Part shown: positions 47,565 to 57,450 of the stretch, piece by piece
Layout: the number at the start of each line of letters is the position of its first letter
How positions within the stretch are numbered: the first letter of the stretch is position 1
Assembly: GCF_000975055.1 (NCBI RefSeq)
Contig: NZ_BBRB01000004.1
Span: 1 to 64,000, forward strand
From: Demequina sediminicola
Lineage (GTDB): Bacteria; Actinomycetota; Actinomycetes; Actinomycetales; Demequinaceae
DNA: 64,000 nt
Direction: 5' to 3'
Notes under the pieces: model-generated
Told to the model about the DNA's origin: nothing
Databases searched by the model: none
What the model saw: only the letters and a program-made list of their open reading frames with translations
Program-made: the position numbers and the translations under genes

Positions 47565-47838
47565 ACGTGTGGTGTTGCCTTTCGGGCAAGGTGCCGGACG
47601 CGTCACTGAGCGTCAGTAGCGCGTGTTGTCCGTGGAAGTCACGGCACCGGCAGTGGTGGCGAAGCGCGAAGGTGTCCGCGTTCGTTCGCCGAAGAGAGGA
47701 TTTCTACGAGCCGCGCATGTCGGGGACGGGCGCTGGCGAGAAGGAGAAGCAATCTGCGACGCGTGCCCACCTACGATCTGGCTGGGGCACAGATACAAGA
47801 GTACCAGGTGCGATCGCGGGGGGTGGGAGCACCTAGTT
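47565..47838. other. Spacer between the DEAD helicase and the DRT ncRNA region
   Basis: No convincing gene, tRNA or repeat was seen in this stretch. It should hold the helicase promoter and a long 5' leader (minus strand). Short open frames in it look like chance. Confidence 0.5.
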
Positions 47839-47886
47839 CGCGGCACTCTTGCTTCGCCTGTTTAAAGTCGAAGCAAGAGTGCCGCG
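47839..47886 (-). repeat. 18-bp perfect inverted repeat
   Basis: CGCGGCACTCTTGCTTCG (47839-47856) and its exact complement at 47869-47886 flank a 12-base loop (CCTGTTTAAAGT on the plus strand). Far stronger than the other hairpins in the window. No U-tract, so either a terminator of an unusual kind or a structural element of the candidate ncRNA. Confidence 0.85.
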
Positions 47887-47969
47887 TCCCAGGAACGTGG
47901 CTTCCGCGTCAGCCGGTGCCCGTGCGCTGGTGTGTACTTGCCGCAAGACGCAACAAGTGATGCGGGCGC
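47839..47969 (-). ncRNA. Candidate DRT3-associated ncRNA
   Basis: A 131-base segment directly after the second RT stop, same strand. TATACT at 47981..47976, overlapping the last codons of that RT, is a strong -10 (no good -35). Then comes a small hairpin (47957..47937, CTTG/CAAG outer stem), then ACACAC at 47935..47930 just outside it, and the segment ends in an 18-bp perfect stem-loop (47886..47839). DRT3 systems are reported to carry an ncRNA; an ACACAC template feature has been reported in recent work as I recall it. The boundaries are my inference. Confidence 0.5.
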
Positions 47970-47973
47970 GCCT

Positions 47974-50019
47974 TCAGTATATGTCCCTGACGCGTTTCCG
48001 CAGGAGCCGCTCGTGAAGGTCAATCTGTCCCCACTCAACGAACCAATTGGACGCGACGCCCGCGGCGACGCTTACATCGCTCATTTTGGTTTGCGGGCTG
48101 AATGAACGTGCAACCTTCAGTTTGGTGGCTTCGCCCACGAAAGGCGACGCCAGGAGGCCGAGCGCGAAGAAGGTGACCGAGGCATCGGGAACATCGTCGT
48201 GCTCCCTCGCCTGCACTTTAGCGAGTGCATGGTCTGCGAGCGCACGGTGTGCCCATGCCAGGTCCGTGGACCTGGAGGCGACCCGCATCAACTCGAACAC
48301 CACTAGTGGATTGAACCAAGTAGGCACCTGGGGTCGTGCATCGCGCCGAACCCCAACTGCGCGAAGGGCACGCTCCGCCAGTCGAGTGTCGACCCAAGCG
48401 TCAGCCATCAGATCAAGAAAGAAGAGCGACTCGATCGAATTGTCTTCCGTCAACTCGAACCTTTCCATCGTCGCTATACACGCCTCTGCGATGCGGGTAT
48501 CCAGTTCGCGACGATTCGCGCGGAAAGGCACTAGCACCGCACACGCCTTCCTCACTTCCGCGAGCGAACGAACGACCTTGACAGCGTTTGCCACGCGAGG
48601 CGCCAGATCGTAGAGCCAGAAGTAGAGCTCGACTAGGTCAGAAAGGTTGCGGGTGAGTTCCACGCCCACGTTGGCAGGCAGAGCAGAGTATCTATCTACG
48701 TACGTTAGTAGTTCGGAAAGGACGCCAGATGCACGCTCCTCAAGCAGTGAGACCGCGTAAGAGGCGAGGGGGCCTGCTACGTCAGTCGACTGGGAGATGA
48801 CACCGGAAATCTCCTGCCGGATTCTGTTCGTCCGGGCCACGACCCGCCCCACCGTGCGGTGGTTGCCGGTTTCTTCGCGATACTCGACATAGAGGTTCTC
48901 ACCCACGATCGTGCGCACCGCTGCACGCGAGGAATCCAGTTGATTCAGACGTGGAGTGGCCGAGAGATCGCTCTTGTCATGATTCAAGTAGAGACGGTAC
49001 GAGCTCAGCACTCGATCCACCGCAGATTGAACTCGATGCGCTACTTCTTCAGTTGACGCGAATGCAAAGTAGTCGTCGACATACCGAAGGATCTCGAAAT
49101 CATCGCCCCTTGACAGTCCTGACGCGCGCAACGCATCTTCAATCTCGCGATCTGCAGACTGGAACACAACCTCTGCGAACAGTCTTGAAAACTCCGGCCC
49201 AATCAGTAGACCGCGGGTCTCAAGATCGTTCATGGACTGCATGGTCCGATCCATTCGGTCCCCCAGTGAGCCCTGGTAGCGCGAAATACTCGTTGATTTT
49301 CGCTTGACTCGCTCACGACCGTCATATGCCCACGACGCACTATGTGTGTAGAAGCTCTCGAAGCACCGTTCAACGTCGAGGGCGAGCACGTACGGAAACT
49401 TCCGCTCGAGACGCCGAAACTTGGCGGAGCTAAAGAGCTTGAAGATGAATCGGTGCTCGCGGTAGCGGTAGTACGAGGTTAGGAACTCGTACTCCCTCGC
49501 GTCAGACTCAACACCGTGGCGTGCTTTGTCCTCGAACCGGCTAAATATTGAGTCCCGCACCGAGACTACGGATGCTCGACGAACCGGCGTTCTCACCGAG
49601 AAGCTGGGGCGACGCAAATACTGAAGCATCGCGGGGCCATAGCGATCGTAGAAGTGCGCTACTGCAATCTGGGCGCCGGGGTGCGGTACAGACAACTCGC
49701 GGTATCCGTGCCTGTCGTGACGCACTCTGTACCGCAACGGCGAAGTCCGTTTCAGCGGTAGTTTGACGGACATGGGGTTGTCTCGTTGTTTCGTATCGAT
49801 GTGGGGCTCTTTGCCAAAAAGGATGCTGACAAGGAGGTAATTGACAGGGTCACGCGGACCCAGGTCGATGCCCGACGAAGTGAACTTCGCTCGACGACTA
49901 ATTAAGTACTCATAGAGACCCACGTTCGAGAACGAGACCGGGAGCTCGAAGGGCGTGGTCTCTGTGAGGATTGGTGTGAAAGGACTCCTTGCGAGACGCA
50001 GTCTCTTACTTCTCGCCAA
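47974..50019 (-). CDS. drt3b: Reverse transcriptase, Drt3b-like (UG8)
   Basis: About 681 residues. The catalytic aspartate is in LALDVERCF (D215 from this start) and YVDD (313-316), so the polymerase site is intact. No maturase or endonuclease domain. The C-terminal 300 residues are helical and of no known fold. Two adjacent, distinct RTs match DRT type 3. Start uncertain: the frame opens at GTG 50061, but the TTG at 50019 has GGAGG four bases upstream and overlaps drt3a by 14 bp. Base composition is lower than the neighbours (two 60-base lines counted at 50% and 55% GC), suggesting transfer. Confidence 0.8.
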   Translation of the reverse strand: MARSKRLRLARSPFTPILTETTPFELPVSFSNVGLYEYLISRRAKFTSSGIDLGPRDPVNYLLVSILFGKEPHIDTKQRDNPMSVKLPLKRTSPLRYRVRHDRHGYRELSVPHPGAQIAVAHFYDRYGPAMLQYLRRPSFSVRTPVRRASVVSVRDSIFSRFEDKARHGVESDAREYEFLTSYYRYREHRFIFKLFSSAKFRRLERKFPYVLALDVERCFESFYTHSASWAYDGRERVKRKSTSISRYQGSLGDRMDRTMQSMNDLETRGLLIGPEFSRLFAEVVFQSADREIEDALRASGLSRGDDFEILRYVDDYFAFASTEEVAHRVQSAVDRVLSSYRLYLNHDKSDLSATPRLNQLDSSRAAVRTIVGENLYVEYREETGNHRTVGRVVARTNRIRQEISGVISQSTDVAGPLASYAVSLLEERASGVLSELLTYVDRYSALPANVGVELTRNLSDLVELYFWLYDLAPRVANAVKVVRSLAEVRKACAVLVPFRANRRELDTRIAEACIATMERFELTEDNSIESLFFLDLMADAWVDTRLAERALRAVGVRRDARPQVPTWFNPLVVFELMRVASRSTDLAWAHRALADHALAKVQAREHDDVPDASVTFFALGLLASPFVGEATKLKVARSFSPQTKMSDVSVAAGVASNWFVEWGQIDLHERLLRKRVRDIY

Positions 50020-51364
50020 GGTTCCTCCAAATGTAAGACAGCCTCTGAATACGCTTTGCACTCACCTTGACGAACCTCACATCGTCGATCCCACTAGAAA
50101 AAGACAGCGGTTCGAGCCGCGCAATGAGCGCCCGGTCAGACGAGATGGAAGCGATCTCGAGCGCGAGGTTGCGATCAAGCTCGCGAACAGACCTGCTAGT
50201 GGATCCGACCAACGGGCTCGCGAACGCCAAACCCACGTAACTGCGAGCCTTGCGCCCGCTTAGTCGGTAGTTTGACGTGACGAGCTCTATCCGCTGCACA
50301 AGTTGATTTCCGTCCGCGTCAGTCCGCGAACTCGATCGGAACGCGTCGAAGGCACGCGTGACTCTCGTCGATAGACGCCGAATCTTCTTCTCAGATAGTT
50401 CGGCCGTAACACTGTTGGACCTCAACTCAAAGCGGTACCCCAAGTACTCTATTGACCGCACCCGCGACGACTTGGATAGCGGGAGTTCTAGTGCGAGCGA
50501 CTTTTCAGGATTCGCCTTAAGGCCTAGTTCCTCTATCGCCGACACAACCTGGCGCCTCCGGTCTTGAGGTCGAGACTTGGGCCCACCCGCACCGAAAACT
50601 ACAACCACATCGTCGACATACCGGAAGTACTGCACCACGTCAAGGTCGCGACCGATACTCTGGTCGAGTTCGGCGAGCACCAGCTCTCCGAGGAACGCCG
50701 AGAGGGCGACGCCACGCGGGAGTCCCACCCGCGCCCCGGCGGTCTGTGTGAAACTGCGGAGTAGAGCGGATACATGGTCAGCCGCGGTCGGCGAGAGGTC
50801 CGGACGGTTCTTCACAACCTCAACCAGCATCTCGTGGCTGACGCTCTCATAGAAGGCCTGGACATCCGTCTTGACGACCACTTTGGGACTCGGCTCTTCC
50901 AAAGTCGAAAAAAGGGCCGCGCAAAGCGCGGTGCGATCTACGCCTTGGGGTGAGAGATTTCCGCGGAGGTCGGTCTCGACTACAAAGCGCGCGAGCAGGT
51001 GGGCGCGGTCGGTGTCCTTGAGACGATAAGTCGCCGCCGGCGACACCAAGCCACGAACAGGCACCAACTCCCACAAGGACTGGGGCTCGTCCACGAGATC
51101 TAGCACATTCGGTAGATCGAGCTCCAATAGCGCTACTACTTCTTCACGAACCTCTTTGCGAAGATTGGCTATCTCTATCGTGAGCCGGTTCGCCATGGCC
51201 CAATCCGACGTGCGCCGCGCCGCTCGCCGCGCTCTTGCAACAGTTGTGATCTGGCTTTGCAGTGCGTCGAGCTCCGGGAAAACCTCAACAAATGGCCGAC
51301 CTTGCCGATCGAACTGATCGACTGCACGTAGTAGCCACTTGGCATCAATGTGCGCGGAAGACAC
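50006..51364 (-). CDS. drt3a: Reverse transcriptase, Drt3a-like (UG3)
   Basis: 452 residues with RT motifs: catalytic D167 in KTDVQAFYESV, GLPRGVALSAF (214-224), YVDD (249-252), LGLKANPEKS and EYLGYRF. Both polymerase aspartates are present. An N-terminal helical region of about 100 residues precedes the RT core. It lacks group II intron maturase features, and there is no msr/msd, so retron is unlikely. The size and pairing with the larger RT match DRT3. GTG start at 51364 with a G-rich ribosome site that includes a run of nine G. First gene of the unit. Confidence 0.82.
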   Translation of the reverse strand: MSSAHIDAKWLLRAVDQFDRQGRPFVEVFPELDALQSQITTVARARRAARRTSDWAMANRLTIEIANLRKEVREEVVALLELDLPNVLDLVDEPQSLWELVPVRGLVSPAATYRLKDTDRAHLLARFVVETDLRGNLSPQGVDRTALCAALFSTLEEPSPKVVVKTDVQAFYESVSHEMLVEVVKNRPDLSPTAADHVSALLRSFTQTAGARVGLPRGVALSAFLGELVLAELDQSIGRDLDVVQYFRYVDDVVVVFGAGGPKSRPQDRRRQVVSAIEELGLKANPEKSLALELPLSKSSRVRSIEYLGYRFELRSNSVTAELSEKKIRRLSTRVTRAFDAFRSSSRTDADGNQLVQRIELVTSNYRLSGRKARSYVGLAFASPLVGSTSRSVRELDRNLALEIASISSDRALIARLEPLSFSSGIDDVRFVKVSAKRIQRLSYIWRNLGEK

Positions 51365-51370
51365 GCGGCT

Positions 51371-51379
51371 CCCCCCCCC
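51371..51379. repeat. Poly-C/G tract of nine at the drt3a ribosome site
   Basis: Nine consecutive C on the plus strand (G on the transcribed sense) lie 6 bp before the drt3a GTG and form the Shine-Dalgarno. Slippage could change the ribosome site spacing. Confidence 0.7.
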
Positions 51380-51530
51380 TCATCTGCCCCGCCGAACCTG
51401 AATTCGCCCCAACGTAGCACACAGTCTTGACGCGCCGAAGAGTGCTTCGCACCGACCTCACATGATGAAGCCGTCGCTTGTCAGACAGGGGCAGGCAGGC
51501 ACGTCGCAACCGAGCATTGCCAGTCCCGGA

Positions 51531-51545
51531 GCACAAGTTTTGTGC
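51531..51545 (-). terminator. Weak hairpin after pheT
   Basis: GCACAA (51531-51536) and TTGTGC (51540-51545) form a short stem with a three-base loop, 11 bp past the pheT stop, between pheT and the start region of drt3a. Extended on the minus strand to about 8 bp with G-U pairs. No U-tract. The region 51365-51555 also should contain the drt3a promoter; TACGTT near 51410 is a weak -10. Confidence 0.3.
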
Positions 51546-51555
51546 CCAACGCAAC

Positions 51556-54180
51556 TCAACGCAAGAAGGCTTCGCACTTTTCAGCAGCCGCCGCGATGAT
51601 CGCCTCGCGCACCGCGAGCACCTCGTCTCCGGACAGCGTGTGGTCGGCCGCACGCAGGCGCACATTCACGGCTAGGGACTTCTTGCCCTCACCGATCTGT
51701 TCGCCTTCATAGACGTCGAACACTCGTGCGTCCTCGACCACATCTCCCCCGGCGGCACGCACTGCACCAACTAGGTCGCCAGCGGCCACATCAGCAGCCA
51801 CGACGAAAGCGAAGTCCTCCTTCGCCACCACCTGCTGAGACACGGGGACAGCTTCGACGATGGTGCCGTCTCCTGCTGCAATCAGCGGGTCCAACACAAT
51901 CTCGAATGCCACGGAACGAGCTGGGAGACCGAGCGTCTCGCATACCTTCGGGTGCAGTTCGCCAGCATGAGCCACGAACTCCCCTGACTCCAACCAGTAG
52001 GTTGCGCCACGGCCCGGGTGCCACGGCATGCGCGAACCCTGCGTCACCACGAGTTCAATACCGGCGGCAGCGGCCACGCGCTCCACAGCCGCAAGGGAGT
52101 CGTCCCACGACCATACGGTGGCATGTCCGTTCCAGCCAGCACGGACCCGGTTGCCCGCCATGATGCCGGCAACGCGACGTTCCTGACCGGGCAACACTGC
52201 GTTCAGCGCAGCAATCTCATCGGGAGTGATGCGGCCGTCCGTGAGGTCTGCCACGTGCACATCGCCGATGTTCTTGCCCTGATAGGCGCGTCCCAGTTCA
52301 TAAACCGCGATGTCCTGCTCGCCGCGGCCCAGGTTCACCTTCACCGCATCGACGAGCGACGCGAGCATGGTGGTGCGCATGATCGGCAGTTCCGCGGACA
52401 GCGGGTTCGCGAGGCGGACGATGTCGCGGCGCGGGTCAACGTCGGGAATCCCGAGCTCGTCGAGACGGGACTCCGCAATGAACGGATACGTCAGGACCTC
52501 AGTCAGTCCGGACTCGGCTAGCGTACGAGCCACCGAGCGGCGCACGCGCTGGCCGTGAGTGAGACCACGTCCAGGGGGCGCAACCGGTAGTACGGATGGC
52601 AGGTTTTCGTAGCCGTACAGTCGTGCGACCTCTTCAACCAAGTTGACTGACTCAGTAAGGTCGGGGCGCCAGGTGGGCGGGGTCACGAGAAGCGACTCGT
52701 AGTCTCGGTCAACATCGCAGCCCACCTGTTCAAGGGCGGACACCACCTGGTCAGGCGTGTATTCGACACCCACGAGGTTGGACGGGAAGGCGATATCCAT
52801 CGCGATCTGACGCGGTGCCTCGACAGAGTTCAGATCCGTGTAGACATCCTCGATCTCACCGCCACCGAACTCCTGCATCAGCGACAGCGCGCGCTCCACG
52901 GCAACGACCTGCAACTGGGTGTCGACACCGCGCTCGAAGCGACGGGAGGCCTCAGAACCGAGCTTGTGACGGCGAGCAGTCCGAGCAATGGTGATCGGGT
53001 CAAAGTGAGCGGCCTCAAGAAGAATGTCCGTGGTCGCGTCCGAGACCTCGGTCTCCGCGCCACCCATGACGCCTGCCATGCCAACCGCACGCGCACCGTG
53101 ACCACCCTGCGAATCAGTGATCAGCAGGTCCTCGGGCGAAAGCGCGCGCTCAGCATCGTCAAGCGTCGTCAGCTTCTCGCCAGCGTTGGCGCGGCGCACC
53201 ACGATGGGCTCGGTCAGCGTGCCCAGGTCATAGGCGTGCAGGGGCTGCCCCAACTCGAGCATCACGTAGTTGGTGACGTCCACTGCCAACGAGATGGGTC
53301 GCATGCCAGCCTGGTCAAGACGGCGCTTCATCCATGCCGGCGATGCCGCTGTCGGGTCAAACCCACGTAGGCGGCGCGCGACGAACCGATCGCAACCGAC
53401 AGTCCCCCGCACCGGCGCCTGGTCCTCGACAGCAACAGCGAAACCCTCACCTGCAGAGCCGGTGACAGCAACATCGGCCGGGTCCCGGAAAACCTGACCG
53501 GTGGCGTGGCTGTACTCACGTGCAACACCACGAACAGAGAAGCTGTAGCCGCGGTCTGGGGTGACGTTGATCTCCAGGGTGGCCTCATCCAGTCCCAGGA
53601 GGGAGATGGCCGATGCGCCGGGCACCAAGTCGCCTTCGCTCACCAGACCTGGGAAGGTCACGTCTGACTCACCGGATGGAGACGCGAGCACGATGATGCC
53701 GTCGTGGTCCTCGCCGAGACCCAGTTCCTTGGACGAGCAGATCATGCCGTCGGACCAGTGACCGTAGGTCTTGCGGCCACCGATCTGGAAGTTTCCGGGC
53801 AGCACGCCGCCGGGCAGAATGCACACCACGAAGTCGCCCTCGTGGAAGTTGTGCGCGCCACAGACGATGCCCTTGGAGGCGGGGAACATCTCTTTGTGGT
53901 CGGGCTTGTGTCCCGGGACTAGGCCAGCGGGGTCCTCGTCTGAAATGTCGTTGTGCTCCCCCACGTCAACACGGCAGTAGTTCACCGTCTTACCGTTGGA
54001 GGCAACCTCCTTGGTGAGGGTCATCACCCGGCCAATGACGAGCGGGCCAGTCACGCCGCCGCCTTCGATGCCTTCTTCTTCAAGACCCACCGAGGACAGA
54101 GCCGCGGCAACATCCTCAGCACTGTGCCCGTCAACGAGGTCAACGGACTCTTCGAGCCACTTAAGCGGAATCTTGGGCAC
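51556..54180 (-). CDS. pheT: Phenylalanyl-tRNA synthetase beta subunit
   Basis: 874-residue beta chain, which carries the editing (B3/4) site and the C-terminal anticodon-binding (FDX-ACB) domain; works as alpha2beta2. EMAP-like tRNA-binding OB domain near 40-150, B5 domain (PRQIAMDIAFPSNLVG) and the C-terminal FDX-ACB segment (KEDFAFVVAADV). It starts with GTG directly after the pheS stop (TAAGTG), so coupled. Not frameshifted. In Mycobacterium and Streptomyces pheT is followed by argC; here the DRT3 locus follows. Confidence 0.97.
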   Translation of the reverse strand: MPKIPLKWLEESVDLVDGHSAEDVAAALSSVGLEEEGIEGGGVTGPLVIGRVMTLTKEVASNGKTVNYCRVDVGEHNDISDEDPAGLVPGHKPDHKEMFPASKGIVCGAHNFHEGDFVVCILPGGVLPGNFQIGGRKTYGHWSDGMICSSKELGLGEDHDGIIVLASPSGESDVTFPGLVSEGDLVPGASAISLLGLDEATLEINVTPDRGYSFSVRGVAREYSHATGQVFRDPADVAVTGSAGEGFAVAVEDQAPVRGTVGCDRFVARRLRGFDPTAASPAWMKRRLDQAGMRPISLAVDVTNYVMLELGQPLHAYDLGTLTEPIVVRRANAGEKLTTLDDAERALSPEDLLITDSQGGHGARAVGMAGVMGGAETEVSDATTDILLEAAHFDPITIARTARRHKLGSEASRRFERGVDTQLQVVAVERALSLMQEFGGGEIEDVYTDLNSVEAPRQIAMDIAFPSNLVGVEYTPDQVVSALEQVGCDVDRDYESLLVTPPTWRPDLTESVNLVEEVARLYGYENLPSVLPVAPPGRGLTHGQRVRRSVARTLAESGLTEVLTYPFIAESRLDELGIPDVDPRRDIVRLANPLSAELPIMRTTMLASLVDAVKVNLGRGEQDIAVYELGRAYQGKNIGDVHVADLTDGRITPDEIAALNAVLPGQERRVAGIMAGNRVRAGWNGHATVWSWDDSLAAVERVAAAAGIELVVTQGSRMPWHPGRGATYWLESGEFVAHAGELHPKVCETLGLPARSVAFEIVLDPLIAAGDGTIVEAVPVSQQVVAKEDFAFVVAADVAAGDLVGAVRAAGGDVVEDARVFDVYEGEQIGEGKKSLAVNVRLRAADHTLSGDEVLAVREAIIAAAAEKCEAFLR

Positions 54181-55308
<1,128 letters not shown>

Positions 55309-55376
55309 CTACCGGCGGCTGATGCTCTCGCGTCCGCGCTGGCGGGTACTGGTGTCCCCAGCGGATTTGCTGCGCG

Positions 55377-55832
55377 TTAGGAGACGGCGAGCGTCAGCAC
55401 CGAGATGATCACTGCACCCGCAACCGTGTTCACAAGGGGCAAAGCAATGCGAAGAGCGCGCGGTATCGCCTCGTTCTTCACCACGAGCACGGAGACAAAG
55501 AACAGCACTAGGCCCAGCACTAGGCCAATGAGAGACAGTGAGAACACCAGCAACAGCGGCGCGAACATCACGATGCGCTCGGTCAACGATGCGTGCGCTC
55601 CGAACTGGAACACTTCTTCGCCTTGCCAGCCAAGCTTCTGGAAACCGGGAATCATGCCCGTTGACCGCAACTCCCCTGTGCTTCCATCCTTCATCGGGAT
55701 GCGCCAGGCGCCCTTCTTTCGGGTGATGACCTCGTCGTCCACGAGGATCGTGTAGAACACCCCTCGGGCACCCTTCACTTGCACACGCCCACGCGCGCCG
55801 GGAAGGTTCAAGTCAGTGATGTCGTCAGTCAT
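55377..55832 (-). CDS. Small membrane protein, unknown
   Basis: 151 residues. A soluble N-terminal half (about 1-85) and two TM helices in the second half (ERIVMFAPLLLVFSLSLIGLVLGLVLF, then a last helix). The ATG at 55832 has GAGG six bases upstream. Function unknown; its position between trmH-like and pheS suggests cotranscription with either. Confidence 0.6.
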   Translation of the reverse strand: MTDDITDLNLPGARGRVQVKGARGVFYTILVDDEVITRKKGAWRIPMKDGSTGELRSTGMIPGFQKLGWQGEEVFQFGAHASLTERIVMFAPLLLVFSLSLIGLVLGLVLFFVSVLVVKNEAIPRALRIALPLVNTVAGAVIISVLTLAVS

Positions 55833-55929
55833 GGCCACCTCGTTTCGATCACGAGAATAAGCCGTGCGTGTTTCCGCAATGTGTCCGGGCCTCAGCCGTT
55901 GACACGTGTCCCGCGACTACTGGGAACTG

Positions 55930-56769
55930 CTAGGACTGCTGTGCCTGTGCCGAGGCGTACAAGCACACGCTGGCGGCCGTCGACAGGTTCAGGCTTTCAG
56001 CACGCCCGTAAATCGGGATGCGCACCACGTCATCGACGAGCGCGAGCTCATCGTCTGAGAAACCCCAGGCCTCGTTGCCAAACACCCAGGCGGTGGGGAC
56101 GGAAAGGGCCGATGCGTCGGCGGAGTCGCCGCCCAGCGTTACCTCGCCAGAACCGTCAGCGGCCAACAGTCGCAGCCCGGCGCCGGAGAGCTCAGCAAGA
56201 GCATCTTCAAACGGCAACGAGCGGACGACTGGGAGGTGGAAAATACTTCCGGCCGTGGCACGGATGACCTTGGGGTTGGAGATATCGACGCACTCGCCGA
56301 CGAGGACGATCGCGTCAGCGCCGGCAGCGTCAGCGGCACGGATCACGGTGCCGGCGTTGCCTGGGTCGCGAACATTGCTGAGCACAGCCACCAGCGTGGG
56401 CTTGGCATCGATGACGACGTCAAGCGATGTGCCGGCATCGTCCAGCACCGCGACGACGCCCCGCGCGTCCTTGCTCATTGCGGCCAGGACCTCGGGTGTG
56501 CCGACGTGCACAAACCGTTCCGCCTCGAGGGCACGGTCCGCAATCTCGGGGTAGCGCTCAAGTGCCTGTTCGGTGAGGTACAGGTCACGTACGCGCTCAG
56601 CGGCGTAGGTGACTGCTTCGCGAACGGCCTGCGGGCCCTCAACGAGGACAGCTCCCGCACGCGAACGCGCAGAACGCCCCGCAAGCGCGGCGACCTTCTT
56701 GATGCGCTCAGCCTTCACATTAGTGAGGGTGAGAACCAGGTCAGCCCGTGCTGCGGGGCGTTCTGTCAT
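55930..56769 (-). CDS. SpoU/TrmH-family rRNA 2'-O-methyltransferase
   Basis: 279 residues. N-terminal substrate-binding domain (L30e-like, VLVEGPQAVREAV) followed by the knotted SPOUT domain with motif 1 NVRDPGNAGTVIRAADAAGAD, motif 2 WVFGNEAWGFSDDE and motif 3 IPIYGRAESLNLSTAASVCLY. Methylates a 2'-OH of rRNA or tRNA, like TsnR, which occurs at the same place (after rplT) in other actinobacteria. Follows rplT by 16 bp. Confidence 0.9.
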   Translation of the reverse strand: MTERPAARADLVLTLTNVKAERIKKVAALAGRSARSRAGAVLVEGPQAVREAVTYAAERVRDLYLTEQALERYPEIADRALEAERFVHVGTPEVLAAMSKDARGVVAVLDDAGTSLDVVIDAKPTLVAVLSNVRDPGNAGTVIRAADAAGADAIVLVGECVDISNPKVIRATAGSIFHLPVVRSLPFEDALAELSGAGLRLLAADGSGEVTLGGDSADASALSVPTAWVFGNEAWGFSDDELALVDDVVRIPIYGRAESLNLSTAASVCLYASAQAQQS

Positions 56770-56785
56770 ACGTATCTGCCTTAAC

Positions 56786-57166
56786 TTACGCGGCGGGGGC
56801 GTTCACGTCCGCGGGGAGCGCCTTCTTGGCGGTCTCCACGAGCGTCTTGAACGCAGCCTCGTCGTGAACTGCAATCTCGGCGAGCATACGACGGTCAACC
56901 TCGATCTCAGCAGCCTTGAGGCCCTGGATGAAGCGGTTGTACGTCATTCCGTTCGCACGGGCTGCAGCGTTGATGCGCTGAATCCACAGCTTGCGGAATT
57001 CGCCCTTACGAGCACGACGGTCGCGGTATGCGTAGACCATCGAGTGGGTGACCTGCTCCTTTGCCTTCCGGTAAAGGCGCGAGCGCTGGCCACGGTAGCC
57101 TGCGGCCCGCTCGAGGGTACTGCGGCGCTTCTTCTGGGCGTTTACTGCCCGCTTGACGCGTGCCAT
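56786..57166 (-). CDS. rplT: 50S ribosomal protein L20
   Basis: 126 residues, usual length 117-127. [21 protein letters not shown] at the start and [20 protein letters not shown] are family-diagnostic. AAGGAG lies just upstream of the ATG. Part of infC-rpmI-rplT. Confidence 0.98.
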   Translation of the reverse strand: MARVKRAVNAQKKRRSTLERAAGYRGQRSRLYRKAKEQVTHSMVYAYRDRRARKGEFRKLWIQRINAAARANGMTYNRFIQGLKAAEIEVDRRMLAEIAVHDEAAFKTLVETAKKALPADVNAPAA

Positions 57167-57192
57167 GAGTTACTCCTTGCGTTAAACGGGCG

Positions 57193-57387
57193 TTATTCGC
57201 CCAGCAGCTTCTTGATCTTCTTCGAGTCGGCGTCCGAGAGGATCGCCGCACCGGCAACGCGGCGCTTGCGCGAGGAGGTCTTCTCCTCGAACTTGTGCAC
57301 GTTCATGGCGTGAGCGTGCTTCACCTTGCCGGTACCGGTCAGCTTGAAACGCTTCTTGGCACCCGAGTGGGTCTTGTTCTTCGGCAT
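57193..57387 (-). CDS. rpmI: 50S ribosomal protein L35
   Basis: 64 residues: MPKNKTHSGAKKRFKLTGTG, then a basic helix-rich remainder (KIKKLLGE). Normal length. 26 bp upstream of rplT. Confidence 0.97.
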   Translation of the reverse strand: MPKNKTHSGAKKRFKLTGTGKVKHAHAMNVHKFEEKTSSRKRRVAGAAILSDADSKKIKKLLGE

Positions 57388-57450
57388 GACTGCCCTTTCT
57401 TGACATCAGGCCCGGAACCCGGCGTGGATTCCAGACTCGTCTTTTACCGA

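Noticed and set aside
47974-51364. Reverse transcriptases as a group II intron or retron
   Set aside because: There is no maturase or endonuclease domain, no intron-like flanking RNA, and no msr/msd. Two different RTs in tandem fit DRT3 better.
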